Shown here piece by piece: positions 53,266 through 62,411 of a stretch of DNA of 64,000 bases. The notes beneath the pieces were generated by a model that did not search any database, was not told the DNA's origin, and worked only from the letters and a program-made list of their open reading frames with translations. The DNA comes from CAVZVW01 sp963778845. Its GTDB lineage: Bacteria > Actinomycetota > Actinomycetes > Actinomycetales > Kineosporiaceae. Location of the stretch: contig CAVZVW010000001.1 of assembly GCA_963778845.1 (NCBI GenBank), positions 1 to 64,000 of the forward strand, read 5' to 3'. Positions within the stretch are counted from its first letter, which is position 1. Every line of letters starts with the position of its first letter. A program made the position numbers and the translations under genes.

Positions 53266-54831
53266 ATGAGCAGCCAGGCCCCTGACACCTCGCACGGAAG
53301 CACAGCCAGCACCGGCGATGAGCCGACGACCCCCGGCGCGGCGGCCCCGACGGCGACGGGCTACCGGCAACGCCCCAGCTCGCCCGCGTTCCGCCGCTTC
53401 ATCGCCTCCGGCTGGCAGCCCCGGGACGACGCCGACGGTCACGCCGCTGGACGCCGCACCCTGGGCCGCCGCACGCCGGGCGCGGGTGTCGCAGCGCTTC
53501 CCCGGCGAGCGCGTCGTCGTGCCGGCCGGGGTCCTGCGGGTACGCAGCAACGACACCGACCACCGCTTCCGCCCGCACTCGGCCTTCGCGCACCTCACGG
53601 GTCTGGGTACCGACCGTGAGCCCGACGTCGTGCTGGTGCTCGAGCCCCGCCGCGGCGGCGACGGCCGGCCACGACGCCGTGCTGTACTTCCGGCCGCGCG
53701 CCCAGCGAGACACCGAGGAGTTCTACGCCGACTCCCGCTACGGCGAGCTCTGGGTCGGCGCGCGGCCCACCCTCGACGAGGTCGCCGCACTGACCGGCCT
53801 GACGTGCCGCGACCTCGACGAGCTCGCCGAGGCGCTCGGCAAGGACGTCGGGGAGGGCGGCGTCGTCGTCCGGGTCGTGCGCGGGGCCGACGGCAGCGTG
53901 GAGGCCGTCGTCGACCGGGCGCGCGCAGCGGCGGGCGTCGACGCCGAGGCCGCGACCGCGGCGGACGCCGAGCTGGCGACCGAGCTGTCCGAGCTGCGCC
54001 TGGTCAAGGACGAGTGGGAGGTCGCGCAGCTGCGACAGGCCGTCGAGGCGACGGCTCACGGGTTCGCCGACATCGTGCGGGCCCTGCCCGCCGCGCTGGC
54101 CTCCACGCGCGGGGAGCGCGTCGTCGAGGGCGTCTTCGAGCTGAGGGCGCGCGAGGAGGGCAACGGTGTCGGCTACGACACCATCGCCGCCGCGGGCGAC
54201 CACGCCTGCACCCTGCACTGGATCCGCAACGACGGCCGGGTGCGCGCGGGCGACCTGGTGCTGGTGGACGCCGGCGTCGAGGTCGACAGCCTCTACACCG
54301 CCGACGTCACGCGCACCTTGCCCGTGTCCGGCTCCTTCACCGCTGCGCAGAGGCGGGTGTACGAGGTGGTCCTCGAGGCCGCCGACGCCGCCTTCGCCGT
54401 GGCCGCACCCGGCCGGAGGTTCGCAGAGCTGCACGAGGCGGCCATGGCGGTCATCGCCGCCCGCCTGCACGAGTGGGGGCTGCTGCCCGAGGGCACCACC
54501 GTCGACTCGACACTGGCCGAGGAGGGCCAGTTCCACCGTCGCTGGATGGTGCACGGCACCAGCCACCACCTGGGCCTCGACGTCCACGACTGCGCGCAGG
54601 CGCGGCGGGAGATGTACCTGGACGGCGACGCTGGAGCCCGGGATGGTCTTCACCATCGAGCCGGGCCTGTACTTCATGCGCGACGACCTGCTCGTGCCGG
54701 AGGAGCTGCGCGGCATCGGTGTCCGCATCGAGGACAACGTGCTCGTCACCGCGGCCGGCTGCGAGAACCTGTCGGCGATGCTGCCCCGAGGCGTGGACGA
54801 GATCGAGGCCTGGATGGCGTCGATTCTCTGA
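53266..54831 (+). CDS. M24 aminopeptidase P family, three frameshifts
   Basis: A proline-specific aminopeptidase of about 520 residues when reassembled. The start MSSQAPDTSHGSTASTGDEP and FRRFIASGW lie in one frame. LDAAPWAAARRARVSQRFPG to VVLVLEPRRGGDG is in a second. GHDAVLYFRPRAQRD through HRRWMVHGTSHHLGLDVHDC is in a third. EPGMVFTIEPGLYFMRDD through the stop is in a fourth segment. Breaks lie near 53414, 53650 and 54628. All five metal ligands can be assembled (VDAGVE, TADVTR, HHLGLDVH, TIEPGL, RIEDNVL). Coding quality is otherwise high, so indel errors are likely. Confidence 0.8.
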
Positions 54832-54832
54832 C

Positions 54833-54889
54833 AAGGCTTGTGTCGCAGCGCTCGTGTCATAGCGCTCGTGTCGGAAGGCTTGTGTCGCA
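54833..54889. repeat. Degenerate 14-15 bp tandem repeat, four copies
   Basis: Variants of GCGCTCGTGTCATA and AAGGCTTGTGTCGCA alternate (A-B-B-A) directly after the M24 peptidase stop codon. The interval from 54832 to 55152 holds no full gene, only this repeat and the corA leader. Confidence 0.75.
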
Positions 54890-54953
54890 GTGAGAATGCC
54901 CCCAGCACGACGCGGGCATTCCGGACATCGGTCGGCGCGGCGTCCGCCCAGCG

Positions 54954-54959
54954 TAGGAT
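54954..54959 (+). promoter_or_regulatory. Predicted -10 box of corA transcript
   Basis: TAGGAT lies about 40 nt before the leader ORF. It fits the TAnnnT box seen elsewhere in the window. No clear -35 is seen. Confidence 0.45.
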
Positions 54960-54999
54960 GACCTCGTTGGACACGCCCTACCCGAGGAGGTGATTTCCG

Positions 55000-55071
55000 G
55001 TGCCGTCCCGAGATAGCACCCCTCCCAGTACCGGAACCCCCGCCGCGTCGGGCGTCCGCCTCCTCGTCTGA
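55000..55071 (+). CDS. Candidate corA leader peptide ORF
   Basis: GAGGAGG precedes a GTG that opens 23 codons beginning PSRDSTPPSTGTPAAS and ending VRLLV. It is Pro/Ser/Thr-rich with one Asp. It lies 82 nt before corA. In enterobacteria, Pro/Asp-rich leader peptides sense Mg2+ before magnesium transporter genes; the similarity here is by position and composition only. It may alternatively be a chance ORF. Confidence 0.5.
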   Translation: MPSRDSTPPSTGTPAASGVRLLV

Positions 55072-55103
55072 GCCACCGCGGCCCTCCCCGCGGGTGAGGG
55101 CTC
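55070..55103 (+). promoter_or_regulatory. Stem-loop overlapping corA leader stop codon
   Basis: GAGCC (55070-55074) pairs with GGCTC (55099-55103), and CCGCGG (55076-55081) pairs with CCGCGG (55088-55093). The stop codon TGA of the leader ORF at 55069-55071 lies at the stem base, so a ribosome at the stop would melt it. There is no U-tract. Confidence 0.5.
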
Positions 55104-55152
55104 GTGTGCCGGTGGCGCTCGTCGCGGACTGAGTCGCGAACGAGGTGACGGC

Positions 55153-56283
55153 ATGGCACAGCAGCACCGCTCCACAGCAATCAGCCGAGCGCTCCCGCGC
55201 ACGATCCCCTTGCGCGGCGTCGTCGGCGCCCGCAGGGCGGCATCAGCGACGACGCCCCCCATGCAGAGCCCGCGCCGCGCGCTGGCGCTTCTCGACGCCG
55301 CCGTCGACTGGGGGTTGTACGTCGAGGGCGTGCGACAGGACGTGGCCGACTTCGAGACCGCCGTCGAGCGGGCCGCGCGCGGCCCCGGGTTCGTCTGGCT
55401 GGGCCTCCACGAGCCCACGCAGGAGCAGCTGCGTCAGCTGGGCGACTGCTTCGACCTGCACCCCTTGTCGATCGAGGACGCGTCCAACCCCCGGCAGCGG
55501 CCGAAGCTCGAGCGGTACGACGAGTGCATCTTCCTGGCTCTGCGGACGCTGGCGTTCGTCGACCACGGCCACCGCGACGAGGGCGGCGACATCGTCGAGA
55601 CCGGAACCATCATGGTCTTCGTCGGAGAGCGCTTCGTGGTCACGGTCAGGCACGGTCGCCACGCGTCGATGGCCGGCCTTCGCCGCCGGCTCGAGGCCGT
55701 CCCTCAGCAGCTCGCCCTCGGCCCCTCGTCGGTGTTGCACGCCGTCGCGGACAAGGTCGTCGACGACTACCTGGCCGTCGTCGAGGAGGTGCTCGGCGAC
55801 ATCGAGGAGATCGAGGAGTCGGTGTTCGGCGCCCGTCGCACGGCCGACGTCGAGCGCATCTACCAGCTCAAGCGAGACGTCATCGAGATGAAGCGAACTG
55901 TCGGACCGCTCACGATCCCGCTGCACGAGCTCGCGGAGCGGTCCCGGCGGCTCGTGCACCCTGAGATCCAGAAGTACTTCCGCGACGTCGAGGACCACCT
56001 CGCGCGGGTGCGTGAGCAGGTGGCCAGCTTCGACGAGCTGCTCACCACGATTCTCCAGGCGGGGCTGGCGCGGCTCACGGTGTCGGAGAACGAGGACATG
56101 CGCAAGATCTCCGCCTGGGTGGCGATCGCCGCTGTCCCCACGATGATCGCCGGGATCTACGGCATGAACTTCCAGCACATGCCCGAGCTGCAGCAGACGT
56201 GGGGCTACCCGGCGATCCTGACGTTGATGTTCGTGGTGTGCGGCACCATGTACCGCGGCTTCAAACGCAACGGGTGGTTGTGA
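55153..56283 (+). CDS. corA: CorA magnesium/cobalt transporter
   Basis: A 376-residue divalent metal channel of the CorA family. The long N-terminal cytoplasmic domain includes GFVWLGLHEPTQEQLRQLGD and RPKLERYDECIFLALRTL. Coiled helices follow (VVEEVLGDIEEIEESVFGAR), then two membrane helices, with the invariant YGMNF signature at the end of the first. GAGGTG lies before ATG 55153. A leader ORF with a hairpin precedes it. The P1 peptidase start overlaps its stop codon by 4 nt. Confidence 0.95.
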   Translation: MAQQHRSTAISRALPRTIPLRGVVGARRAASATTPPMQSPRRALALLDAAVDWGLYVEGVRQDVADFETAVERAARGPGFVWLGLHEPTQEQLRQLGDCFDLHPLSIEDASNPRQRPKLERYDECIFLALRTLAFVDHGHRDEGGDIVETGTIMVFVGERFVVTVRHGRHASMAGLRRRLEAVPQQLALGPSSVLHAVADKVVDDYLAVVEEVLGDIEEIEESVFGARRTADVERIYQLKRDVIEMKRTVGPLTIPLHELAERSRRLVHPEIQKYFRDVEDHLARVREQVASFDELLTTILQAGLARLTVSENEDMRKISAWVAIAAVPTMIAGIYGMNFQHMPELQQTWGYPAILTLMFVVCGTMYRGFKRNGWL

Positions 56284-57425
56284 CCCCCGACCACAGCAGG
56301 AGGCCGGCGGTCGGACCGTGGTGGGGCTCGATCACCGACGTCGCCTCGATCGCTGTGGGGCATGCCGAGCGCGTGGGTGACGGCTGGCTGACCGGCGTCA
56401 CAGTCGTGCTGCCGCCACCGGGCACGGTGGGCGCGGTCGACGTCCGCGGCGGCGGTCCCGGGACTCACGAGACCGACGCGCTCGACCCGACGACGCTGGT
56501 GCCGACGGTCGATGCTGTCGTGCTGACCGGCGGCAGCGCCTACGGGCTCGCGAGCGCCACGGGCGTCCAGCGGTGGTGCGAGCAGAACGGTCGCGGGTTC
56601 CCGGTGGGTCAGGCCCCTGACGGTTCGGCCCTCGTGGTCCCGATCGTGCCCGCAGCTGCCGTGTTCGACCTGGGCAGGGGCGGCGACCACACCGCCCGAC
56701 CGGGGCCGGACATGGGGTACGAGGCCGCCTCCGCGGCCGGGCTGGCCGCCTCAGCGGCGTCGGCGGCCTCGGCGGGGCTGGGCCAGCTCGGTGCCACCCA
56801 GGTTCTGCGAGGGTCGGTGGGCGCCGGCACGGGCGCGGTGATGGCGGCCGGTGGTCCGGGGGGCGGGCTGAAAGGCGGCGTCGGCACGGCGAGCGTGCGA
56901 CTGGCCGGCGACGCCGTCGTGGGCGCGCTCGCCGTGGTCAACGCCTACGGGTCACCGGTCGACGCCGTCACCGGGGCGCTCCTCGGCACCGCCTTCGTGC
57001 CCGCCGGACGCCCCCGCCCGCCGGTCCCGCTCTTGTCGGAGCACGCTGCCGTCCTCCACCGGCGTGCTGCAGTGCCAGACACTCGGCTCGGCACCAGCCT
57101 TCCGGTCAACACCAGCCTTGTCGTCGTCGCCACCAACGCCTCGCTCCACCCCGCCCAGGCCCGACGGACGGCCATGGCGGCGCATGACGGCATCGCCCGG
57201 GCTCTGCGCCCGGTGCACACGCTGCTCGACGGCGACACAGTCTTCGTCCTGGCCACCAACGAGGTGCCGGCCGAGGCCGTCACGCTGCTCGACGTGCAGG
57301 CGGCTGCCGCCGACGCCGTGCTTCTCGCGGTGCTCGACGCGGTGCTGGCTGCCGGTGCCACCACGACCCCGGCGATCGACGTCCCGGGGTACCTCGACCT
57401 CTACCCCACCGCCGTCCCGCGCTGA
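56280..57425 (+). CDS. P1 family peptidase (DmpA/NylC-like)
   Basis: A 381-residue self-processing aminopeptidase. ITDVASIAVGHAERV and LTGGSAYGLASATGVQRW open the fold. The likely nucleophile is the Thr region VNTSLVVVATNASLHPAQAR, where family members cut themselves. GTG 56280 overlaps the corA stop codon, so it is translationally coupled. Low-complexity Ala repeats (AASAASAASAG) fall in the middle. Substrate unknown. Confidence 0.9.
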   Translation: MTPDHSRRPAVGPWWGSITDVASIAVGHAERVGDGWLTGVTVVLPPPGTVGAVDVRGGGPGTHETDALDPTTLVPTVDAVVLTGGSAYGLASATGVQRWCEQNGRGFPVGQAPDGSALVVPIVPAAAVFDLGRGGDHTARPGPDMGYEAASAAGLAASAASAASAGLGQLGATQVLRGSVGAGTGAVMAAGGPGGGLKGGVGTASVRLAGDAVVGALAVVNAYGSPVDAVTGALLGTAFVPAGRPRPPVPLLSEHAAVLHRRAAVPDTRLGTSLPVNTSLVVVATNASLHPAQARRTAMAAHDGIARALRPVHTLLDGDTVFVLATNEVPAEAVTLLDVQAAAADAVLLAVLDAVLAAGATTTPAIDVPGYLDLYPTAVPR

Positions 57426-57439
57426 GAGGACATGCTGAG

Positions 57440-57499
57440 AACACCCTGGGACGTCGCGCGCCGGGGTGGGCGAGAGGACACCCTGGGGCGTCGCGCGCG
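57440..57499. repeat. Direct repeat of 22 bp, two copies
   Basis: ACACCCTGGGACGTCGCGCG and a near copy with GGG at position 11 occur 38 bp apart, at 57440 and 57478. They lie between the convergent P1 peptidase and general stress genes. Confidence 0.7.
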
Positions 57500-57528
57500 C
57501 CCCTGTGAGCCGACGCCGCCGCGCAGCG

Positions 57529-58260
57529 TCACTCCTGCCCGGGCTGCTCGCTCTCTGCACGCTGCTGCGCCTCGCGCGCCAGGCGCTCCTGACGCTGGCG
57601 CTCGATCATCTCGCCGTACGTGGGGCCGGAGGGCTCGGCGGGGGAAGAGCTCTCGGGCCTGCTCGAGGGATCTGTCGTGGTGTGCCCGGGCGGTGGGACC
57701 GGTGGCGGCGCCCATGGCGGTGGGACGGACGACCCGAGGTCGGCCGAGGCTTGTTCGGGTCCCGGCCTCGCATGCGGCAGGCGGGCAAGCAGCTCGCGCG
57801 CCGTCGCCGCCTGCTCCTCCAGGCACAGCACGAGGTACTCACTCGCCACGATCTGGCTCGTTGACGTGAAGTCGCGCCGCCCGCCTGTCAGGGCGTAGGA
57901 GGTCACCGCGAAGAGCATGCCGAAACCCGCCCCGATCAGCATGGCCGTCAGCACATCGATGCTTGCCCCCGTGGCGAAGAGCGAGAGAACGATGCCCACG
58001 AAGAGCCCGAACCAGGCTCCCGACAGCGTGCCGGCGAGAGCCACGCGCGAGTAGGTGAGCCGCCCGGTGACCCGCTCAACCATCCGCAGGTCCGTGCCGA
58101 CGATGGTGACGTTCTGCACGGCGAAGTGGCTGTCCGAGAGGAAGTCGACGGCGCGCTGCGCCTCGAGGTAGGTCGCGTAGCGGGCGATGGGCGTCCCCCG
58201 CGGCGGCGTCGGCAGCCGGGGTTGCTGACGGCTGCCCCGGAATGGGCCGAGGTTCGACAT
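57529..58260 (-). CDS. General stress protein-like membrane protein
   Basis: A 243-residue protein. The N-terminal conserved domain is RYATYLEAQRAVDFLSDSHF followed by VQNVTIVGTDLRMVERVTGR. Two hydrophobic, Gly-rich segments follow (ALAGTLSGAWFGLFVGIVLS, LTAMLIGAGFGMLFAVTSYA), a glycine-zipper pattern. The C-terminus is Pro/Ser and Arg/Gln-rich. AAGGA lies before ATG 58260. Homologues are often called general stress proteins; function unproven. Confidence 0.8.
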   Translation of the reverse strand: MSNLGPFRGSRQQPRLPTPPRGTPIARYATYLEAQRAVDFLSDSHFAVQNVTIVGTDLRMVERVTGRLTYSRVALAGTLSGAWFGLFVGIVLSLFATGASIDVLTAMLIGAGFGMLFAVTSYALTGGRRDFTSTSQIVASEYLVLCLEEQAATARELLARLPHARPGPEQASADLGSSVPPPWAPPPVPPPGHTTTDPSSRPESSSPAEPSGPTYGEMIERQRQERLAREAQQRAESEQPGQE

Positions 58261-58358
58261 GGGTCCATCCTTCCCCATTCCTCGCCCAACCCAGGACGGT
58301 CCGTCCCCAGGGGCGTCCGCTCCCGGGCACCCGGCAGGCGCGGCGGTGCCCGGGAGCG

Positions 58359-59291
58359 TCAGTACACGATGACGGTGGAGCCCAGAGGCATCAAGCGGTC
58401 CCGCCAGATCATGTCCATGGCGGCTGGGCTGACCCGCACACAACCGTGCGAGGCAGGGAACGACGGCACCGACAGCGCCCCGTGGACGGCGATGCCGCGC
58501 GGGTGGAAGTACCGCGGCCGGTACAGCTGACCGAGGTCGGACGTGCGCCACCCGTCGAAGGACCACGCCACGCTGAAGATGCCATGCGGGGTGGTCGCCG
58601 TGGCCGTGTGACCGTCGGGGGCGACGTACGTGCGACCGGACCCGGTGGACGTGTTGAGGACGAGCCTCACTCGGCCTGCGTCGACGACCATCAGCACCTG
58701 GTGCCGGACGTCGACCTCGACAGCGTGGCCACTGGTGCTGCGGAAGTGCGGGCGCGGCGCGCGGGCCAGCGCAGCGATCGTCTTCGAACCTGCTACGCCG
58801 TCGCGGTGCAACCCGGCCACCTTCTGCATCGCCGTTACCGCCTGGCGGGTGAGATCGCCGTAGCTCCCGTCAGGCGTGCCGAGCCAGTACCCCAGCGACG
58901 AGAGCCGCCGCTGCAGCGCGAGGACCGCTGCGCCACGCTGTCCCGGCCTGACCGGCACCAGCGCCCGGGCCGGCGGCGCCGAGTGCCCTCCGGCGCTGGG
59001 GCCCACCGAGGTCGACGGCGAGGCAGCCGGCGTCGTCGGCGGCGTTGTCGGTGTCGTCGGCGCGACGGTGCCGGTGGTAGCCGAGGTCACGGCGGGCGGC
59101 GATGCCGAGGTGGACGAGCCGAAGCCCCCCGACGTCGTGCCGGGCTGCATCGGTGCCGGGTCCGAGGTCGGCGGCCGCGACTCCTGCGCCGAACCCGTAC
59201 CTGCCTGCGCGCACCCGGCCAGAGCAGCCACCACGACAAGCACGGCGGAGCATACCTGCACTGCCGTCCGGGCGCCCGGTGTCTGTGCCAC
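58359..59291 (-). CDS. L,D-transpeptidase lipoprotein with peptidoglycan-binding domain
   Basis: A 310-residue cell-wall enzyme that forms 3-3 cross-links. A lipobox LAGC in ALAGCAQAG anchors it to the membrane. After a Thr/Pro/Ser-rich linker comes a peptidoglycan-binding domain (VPVRPGQRGAAVLALQRRLS), then a YkuD catalytic domain with HGALSVPSFPASHGCVRVS holding the His-Cys pair. AAGGAG lies 8 nt before GTG 59291; upstream starts would run into the 20-bp repeat. Confidence 0.9.
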   Translation of the reverse strand: MAQTPGARTAVQVCSAVLVVVAALAGCAQAGTGSAQESRPPTSDPAPMQPGTTSGGFGSSTSASPPAVTSATTGTVAPTTPTTPPTTPAASPSTSVGPSAGGHSAPPARALVPVRPGQRGAAVLALQRRLSSLGYWLGTPDGSYGDLTRQAVTAMQKVAGLHRDGVAGSKTIAALARAPRPHFRSTSGHAVEVDVRHQVLMVVDAGRVRLVLNTSTGSGRTYVAPDGHTATATTPHGIFSVAWSFDGWRTSDLGQLYRPRYFHPRGIAVHGALSVPSFPASHGCVRVSPAAMDMIWRDRLMPLGSTVIVY

Positions 59292-59314
59292 GACCACGTC
59301 TCCTTGTCTCTCCT

Positions 59315-59374
59315 CCATCAAGCGCGTCCCTCGTCCATCAAGCGCGTCCCTCGTCCATCAAGCGCGTCCCTCGT
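59315..59374. repeat. Tandem 20-bp repeat, three copies
   Basis: Three perfect units of CCATCAAGCGCGTCCCTCGT, then a degenerate one, lie just upstream of the L,D-transpeptidase gene, probably in its promoter or 5' region. Confidence 0.9.
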
Positions 59375-59421
59375 CCGTGAGACGCGCGAGCAGAGCGCTG
59401 GGTTGCATGTCGCAACCCGGG

Positions 59422-60627
59422 TCACCCCTTGCGGGCGTAGTCCTCCAACAGGCGTCGACCGATGATCATCCGTTGGATGTCGGCCGTGCCCTCACCGATG
59501 AGCAGCATCGGCGCCTCGCGGTAGAGGCGCTCGATCTCGTACTCCTTGGAGTAGCCGTAGCCGCCGTGGATGCGGAAGCTGTCCTCGACGACCTCGCGGC
59601 AGTACTCGCTGGCCAGGTACTTGGCCATCCCGGCCTCGAGGTCGTTGCGCTGCCCAGCGTCCTTCAACCGCGCCGCCATCACCATCATCTGGTGGGCGGA
59701 CTCGACCTTGGCCGCCATGTCGGCCAACCGGAACAGCACCGCCTGGTGGTCGGCGATCCGCTTGCCGAACGCCTCGCGCACCTGGGCGTAGTCGATCCCC
59801 AGCTCGAAGGCGCGCATCGCGACCCCGCAAGCCCGCGCGGCGACGTTGACCCGGCCCACCTCGACGCCGTCCATCATCTGGTAGAAGCCGCGGCCCGGCA
59901 CGCCGCCGAGCACCTGTGCGTCGGTGGACTCGAACCCGTCGAGCACCAGCTCGGTGGTGTCGACCCCCTTGTACCCCATCTTCTCGATCTTGCCGGGCAC
60001 CTGCAGCCCCGGCGCCACCTCACCGAACCCCGGCTCCTTGTCCACCAGGAACGTCGTCATGTTCCGGTACACCGACGACTCACCCAGGTCGGTCTTGGTC
60101 AGCACCGCCACCAAGTTGGCCGACCCGCCGTTCGTCAGCCACATCTTCTGCCCGTCGATGCGCCACCGGCCAGCCTCACCGGGTCCCCGTACCGCCCGCG
60201 TCCGGATCGCCGCCACATCGGACCCGCAGTGCGGCTCACTCATCGAGAACGCCCCACGCACCTCGCCGGTCGCCATCCGCGGCAGGTACCGCTGCCTCTG
60301 CTCCTGCGTACCGTGCTGGGCCAGCATGTAAGCGACGATGAAGTGCGTGTTGATGATCCCCGACACGCTCATCCACCCCCGCGCAATCTCCTCGACCACC
60401 AGGGCGTAGGTCAGCAGCGACTCCCCCAACCCGCCGTACTCCTCGGGGATCATCAACCCGAAGACCCCCATCTCCTTCATCCCCTCCACGATCGCCGTGG
60501 GGTACTCGTCGGCGTGCTCGAGGGCGTTCGCAACGGGGATGATTCGCTCGTCAACGAACTCCCGCACCGCGGCGAGGATCTCCTGCTGCTCCTCGGTAAG
60601 ACCCTCGGTGTGCTGCAACCGACCCAT
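59422..60627 (-). CDS. Acyl-CoA dehydrogenase
   Basis: A 401-residue FAD enzyme for the first step of acyl-CoA oxidation. The signature AFSMSEPHCGSDVAAIRTRA and the C-terminal IGEGTADIQRMIIGRRLL are present; QVREAFGKRIADHQAVLFRL is the conserved helical segment. Catalytic base is expected in the GEGTADIQ region. ATG 60627 is chosen because the ORF continues upstream into an Ala/Thr-rich region that overlaps the next gene's promoter. Divergent from the glycosidase gene. Confidence 0.93.
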   Translation of the reverse strand: MGRLQHTEGLTEEQQEILAAVREFVDERIIPVANALEHADEYPTAIVEGMKEMGVFGLMIPEEYGGLGESLLTYALVVEEIARGWMSVSGIINTHFIVAYMLAQHGTQEQRQRYLPRMATGEVRGAFSMSEPHCGSDVAAIRTRAVRGPGEAGRWRIDGQKMWLTNGGSANLVAVLTKTDLGESSVYRNMTTFLVDKEPGFGEVAPGLQVPGKIEKMGYKGVDTTELVLDGFESTDAQVLGGVPGRGFYQMMDGVEVGRVNVAARACGVAMRAFELGIDYAQVREAFGKRIADHQAVLFRLADMAAKVESAHQMMVMAARLKDAGQRNDLEAGMAKYLASEYCREVVEDSFRIHGGYGYSKEYEIERLYREAPMLLIGEGTADIQRMIIGRRLLEDYARKG

Positions 60628-60805
60628 CGCGTTCCACCCTTCACCGTGGTCCCCGTGCGGTACTGCGAGTATGGCGAGCCCGGCACCCCGACCAGCGCAG
60701 GGCACGCCTCGACTCCCCGCTGCTCCGGACGGGTCGGCCTCGTCAAGGCCGCCTCCGGCTGCGTCGATCCATGAGTGAGTGGGTGACGCGAGGGTGGTGT
60801 CAGCG

Positions 60806-62020
60806 ATGTCCAGGTCGCGCCGGCGGGTGATGCGCAACGCAGGGTTCGCTGCCGTTGTGACGGCGGCAACCGCTGTCGGGGTGCTGCAGGCACCGCCGGC
60901 CGCCATGGCCGTGACGTGCGCGGCCGGGCTGCCGCTCCCGGCTGCCGCCTCGGCCGGCTGGTCCCAGCCGGGCGGGGTGGCCGTGAAGGTCTACGACACC
61001 AAGCCCGCCGGCGGCGCCACGGTGCGCGTCGCCGCCACCCGCGTCGACCTGACGAAGGCGAGGCTACGCGTGTCGACCGCCGGCAAGATCGGCGCAGCAT
61101 CGCCCACGACGGCGCTGACCCGCCGGGTCGCGCGTGCGGTGGCAGCCGTCAACGGCGACTACTTCGACCTTGGCAGCTGGTGGCCGTACCCGGTTGGGGC
61201 TCAGGTCGTCGCGGGCAGCATCCAGCGCGTACCGGCCGGGTCGACACCCGTTGTGGGGATGGGGACCGACCGGCGCCTGCACGTGGGTTCGGTCACCCTC
61301 GTGGGTCGCGTCACGGTCGCAGCAGCCCCGGGCGGCGCTGCTCGCGTGATGCCCGTGCGGGCCTTGAACATCAGCGAACGCACGACCGGGCTGACGGCGA
61401 CCACGACCCTGTGGAGTGGGCCCGCCCCCGCCGGTGACGTCGCGGTGGTCCTCAGTGGCGGCAAGGTCGTGCGCAAGCAGCGGCCTGGTCTGGGCTCTGC
61501 CGGCCTGGCCGCCGGGCAGGTGCTGGTGACGGCGTCCGGCACGGCCGCGGCAACCTTGCTCCGAAGCCTGCGGACGGGGCAGTCCGTCACGCTGAGCCTG
61601 CGCGCGGCCTACACCGACTCGCGCACGGGAAAGCCTTCGACCTGGACTCTGGTCGACGCCATCGGCCGTGGCGGGATCATCGCGGCCGACGGCGTCGTCA
61701 CCGTGGGCTGCACGGGCTCGGCGGCGACGAATGCCAAGCGCGTGGCGCTCGGGTGGGACGCCACCGGGCGCACCGTGTGGCTCATCACGGTCGAGCAGCT
61801 GCCGTCGCGCCGCAGCTCGCACCCACGGGCCGGAGCCACCTACCGTCAGGTCGCGCTCGCCGCCCTCAGCCTCGGCGCACGCAACGTGCTGCTTCTGGAC
61901 GGCGGCGGCTCCACAACCATGACTCTGGTCAGAGCCGGAGTCGTGCGCCGGGTGGACGTGGACGACCCGGCTTTCTCCGAGCGCGCCGTGGCGAACGCCC
62001 TCGTCGTCGTCCCCGGCTGA
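60806..62020 (+). CDS. Secreted phosphodiester glycosidase (NAGPA domain)
   Basis: A 404-residue exported protein. The basic start MSRSRRRVMRNAG and a hydrophobic segment (FAAVVTAATAVGVLQ) with APPAAMA form a signal peptide. The NAGPA-type fold is marked by VAAVNGDYFDLGSWW and by NVLLLDGGGSTTMTLV, the Gly-rich loop of the phosphodiester alpha-N-acetylglucosaminidase family. It probably removes or remodels sugar phosphates on the cell wall. ATG 60806 is chosen over GTG 60779. Confidence 0.88.
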   Translation: MSRSRRRVMRNAGFAAVVTAATAVGVLQAPPAAMAVTCAAGLPLPAAASAGWSQPGGVAVKVYDTKPAGGATVRVAATRVDLTKARLRVSTAGKIGAASPTTALTRRVARAVAAVNGDYFDLGSWWPYPVGAQVVAGSIQRVPAGSTPVVGMGTDRRLHVGSVTLVGRVTVAAAPGGAARVMPVRALNISERTTGLTATTTLWSGPAPAGDVAVVLSGGKVVRKQRPGLGSAGLAAGQVLVTASGTAAATLLRSLRTGQSVTLSLRAAYTDSRTGKPSTWTLVDAIGRGGIIAADGVVTVGCTGSAATNAKRVALGWDATGRTVWLITVEQLPSRRSSHPRAGATYRQVALAALSLGARNVLLLDGGGSTTMTLVRAGVVRRVDVDDPAFSERAVANALVVVPG

Positions 62021-62211
62021 GCTCGGCGAGAAGCCCGCTGACCGGCAGGCGGGCGGGATCAGTACCTGGCTTCTCGGCGCCACCGCGCCTCGGCGGTGCT
62101 GTCGATGTCACGACCTACGTCCCGGCGCCGCGATCGCTGGCTTCACCATCATGGGCGACCGAGGTGCCGTGCCCACCATGTGACCGGGTTTGTCCAGATG
62201 ATGGACAGAGG

Positions 62212-62240
62212 TTGAGCGTGCAACGACGACCACGTACGGT
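62212..62240 (+). promoter_or_regulatory. Predicted promoter of sulfite/nitrite reductase transcript
   Basis: TTGAGC (62212-62217) and TACGGT (62235-62240) are spaced by 17 bp. Transcription should start near 62247, just before the riboswitch. Confidence 0.65.
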
Positions 62241-62250
62241 CGGAGCACGC

Positions 62251-62348
62251 CCATCCAGAGCGGCCGAGAGACCTGGCTCGTCGACGCCGCAGCAACCACC
62301 CCAGCGCCTCGCGGCGCTGAGGGCCGGTGCTACCGCCAGGAGCGATGG
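62251..62348 (+). promoter_or_regulatory. SAM-I (S-box) riboswitch
   Basis: A 98-nt RNA matching the S-box consensus in order: CAGAG, GAGAGA, CCTGGCTC, then GACGCCGCAGCAACC, a P3 hairpin CAGCGCC-TCGC-GGCGCTG, GGTGCTA and GCGATGG. P1 is CCATC (62251-62255) with GATGG (62344-62348). In S-box RNAs, S-adenosylmethionine binding turns sulfur genes off. The expression platform is not clear; no U-tract terminator follows. The next features are a leader peptide and the reductase gene. Confidence 0.85.
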
Positions 62349-62411
62349 AGGTCTGCCGTGCTCCCCTCGACCCTGGCGCTCTTTCAGCGACGGCACGTGC
62401 CGTGCACCGCT

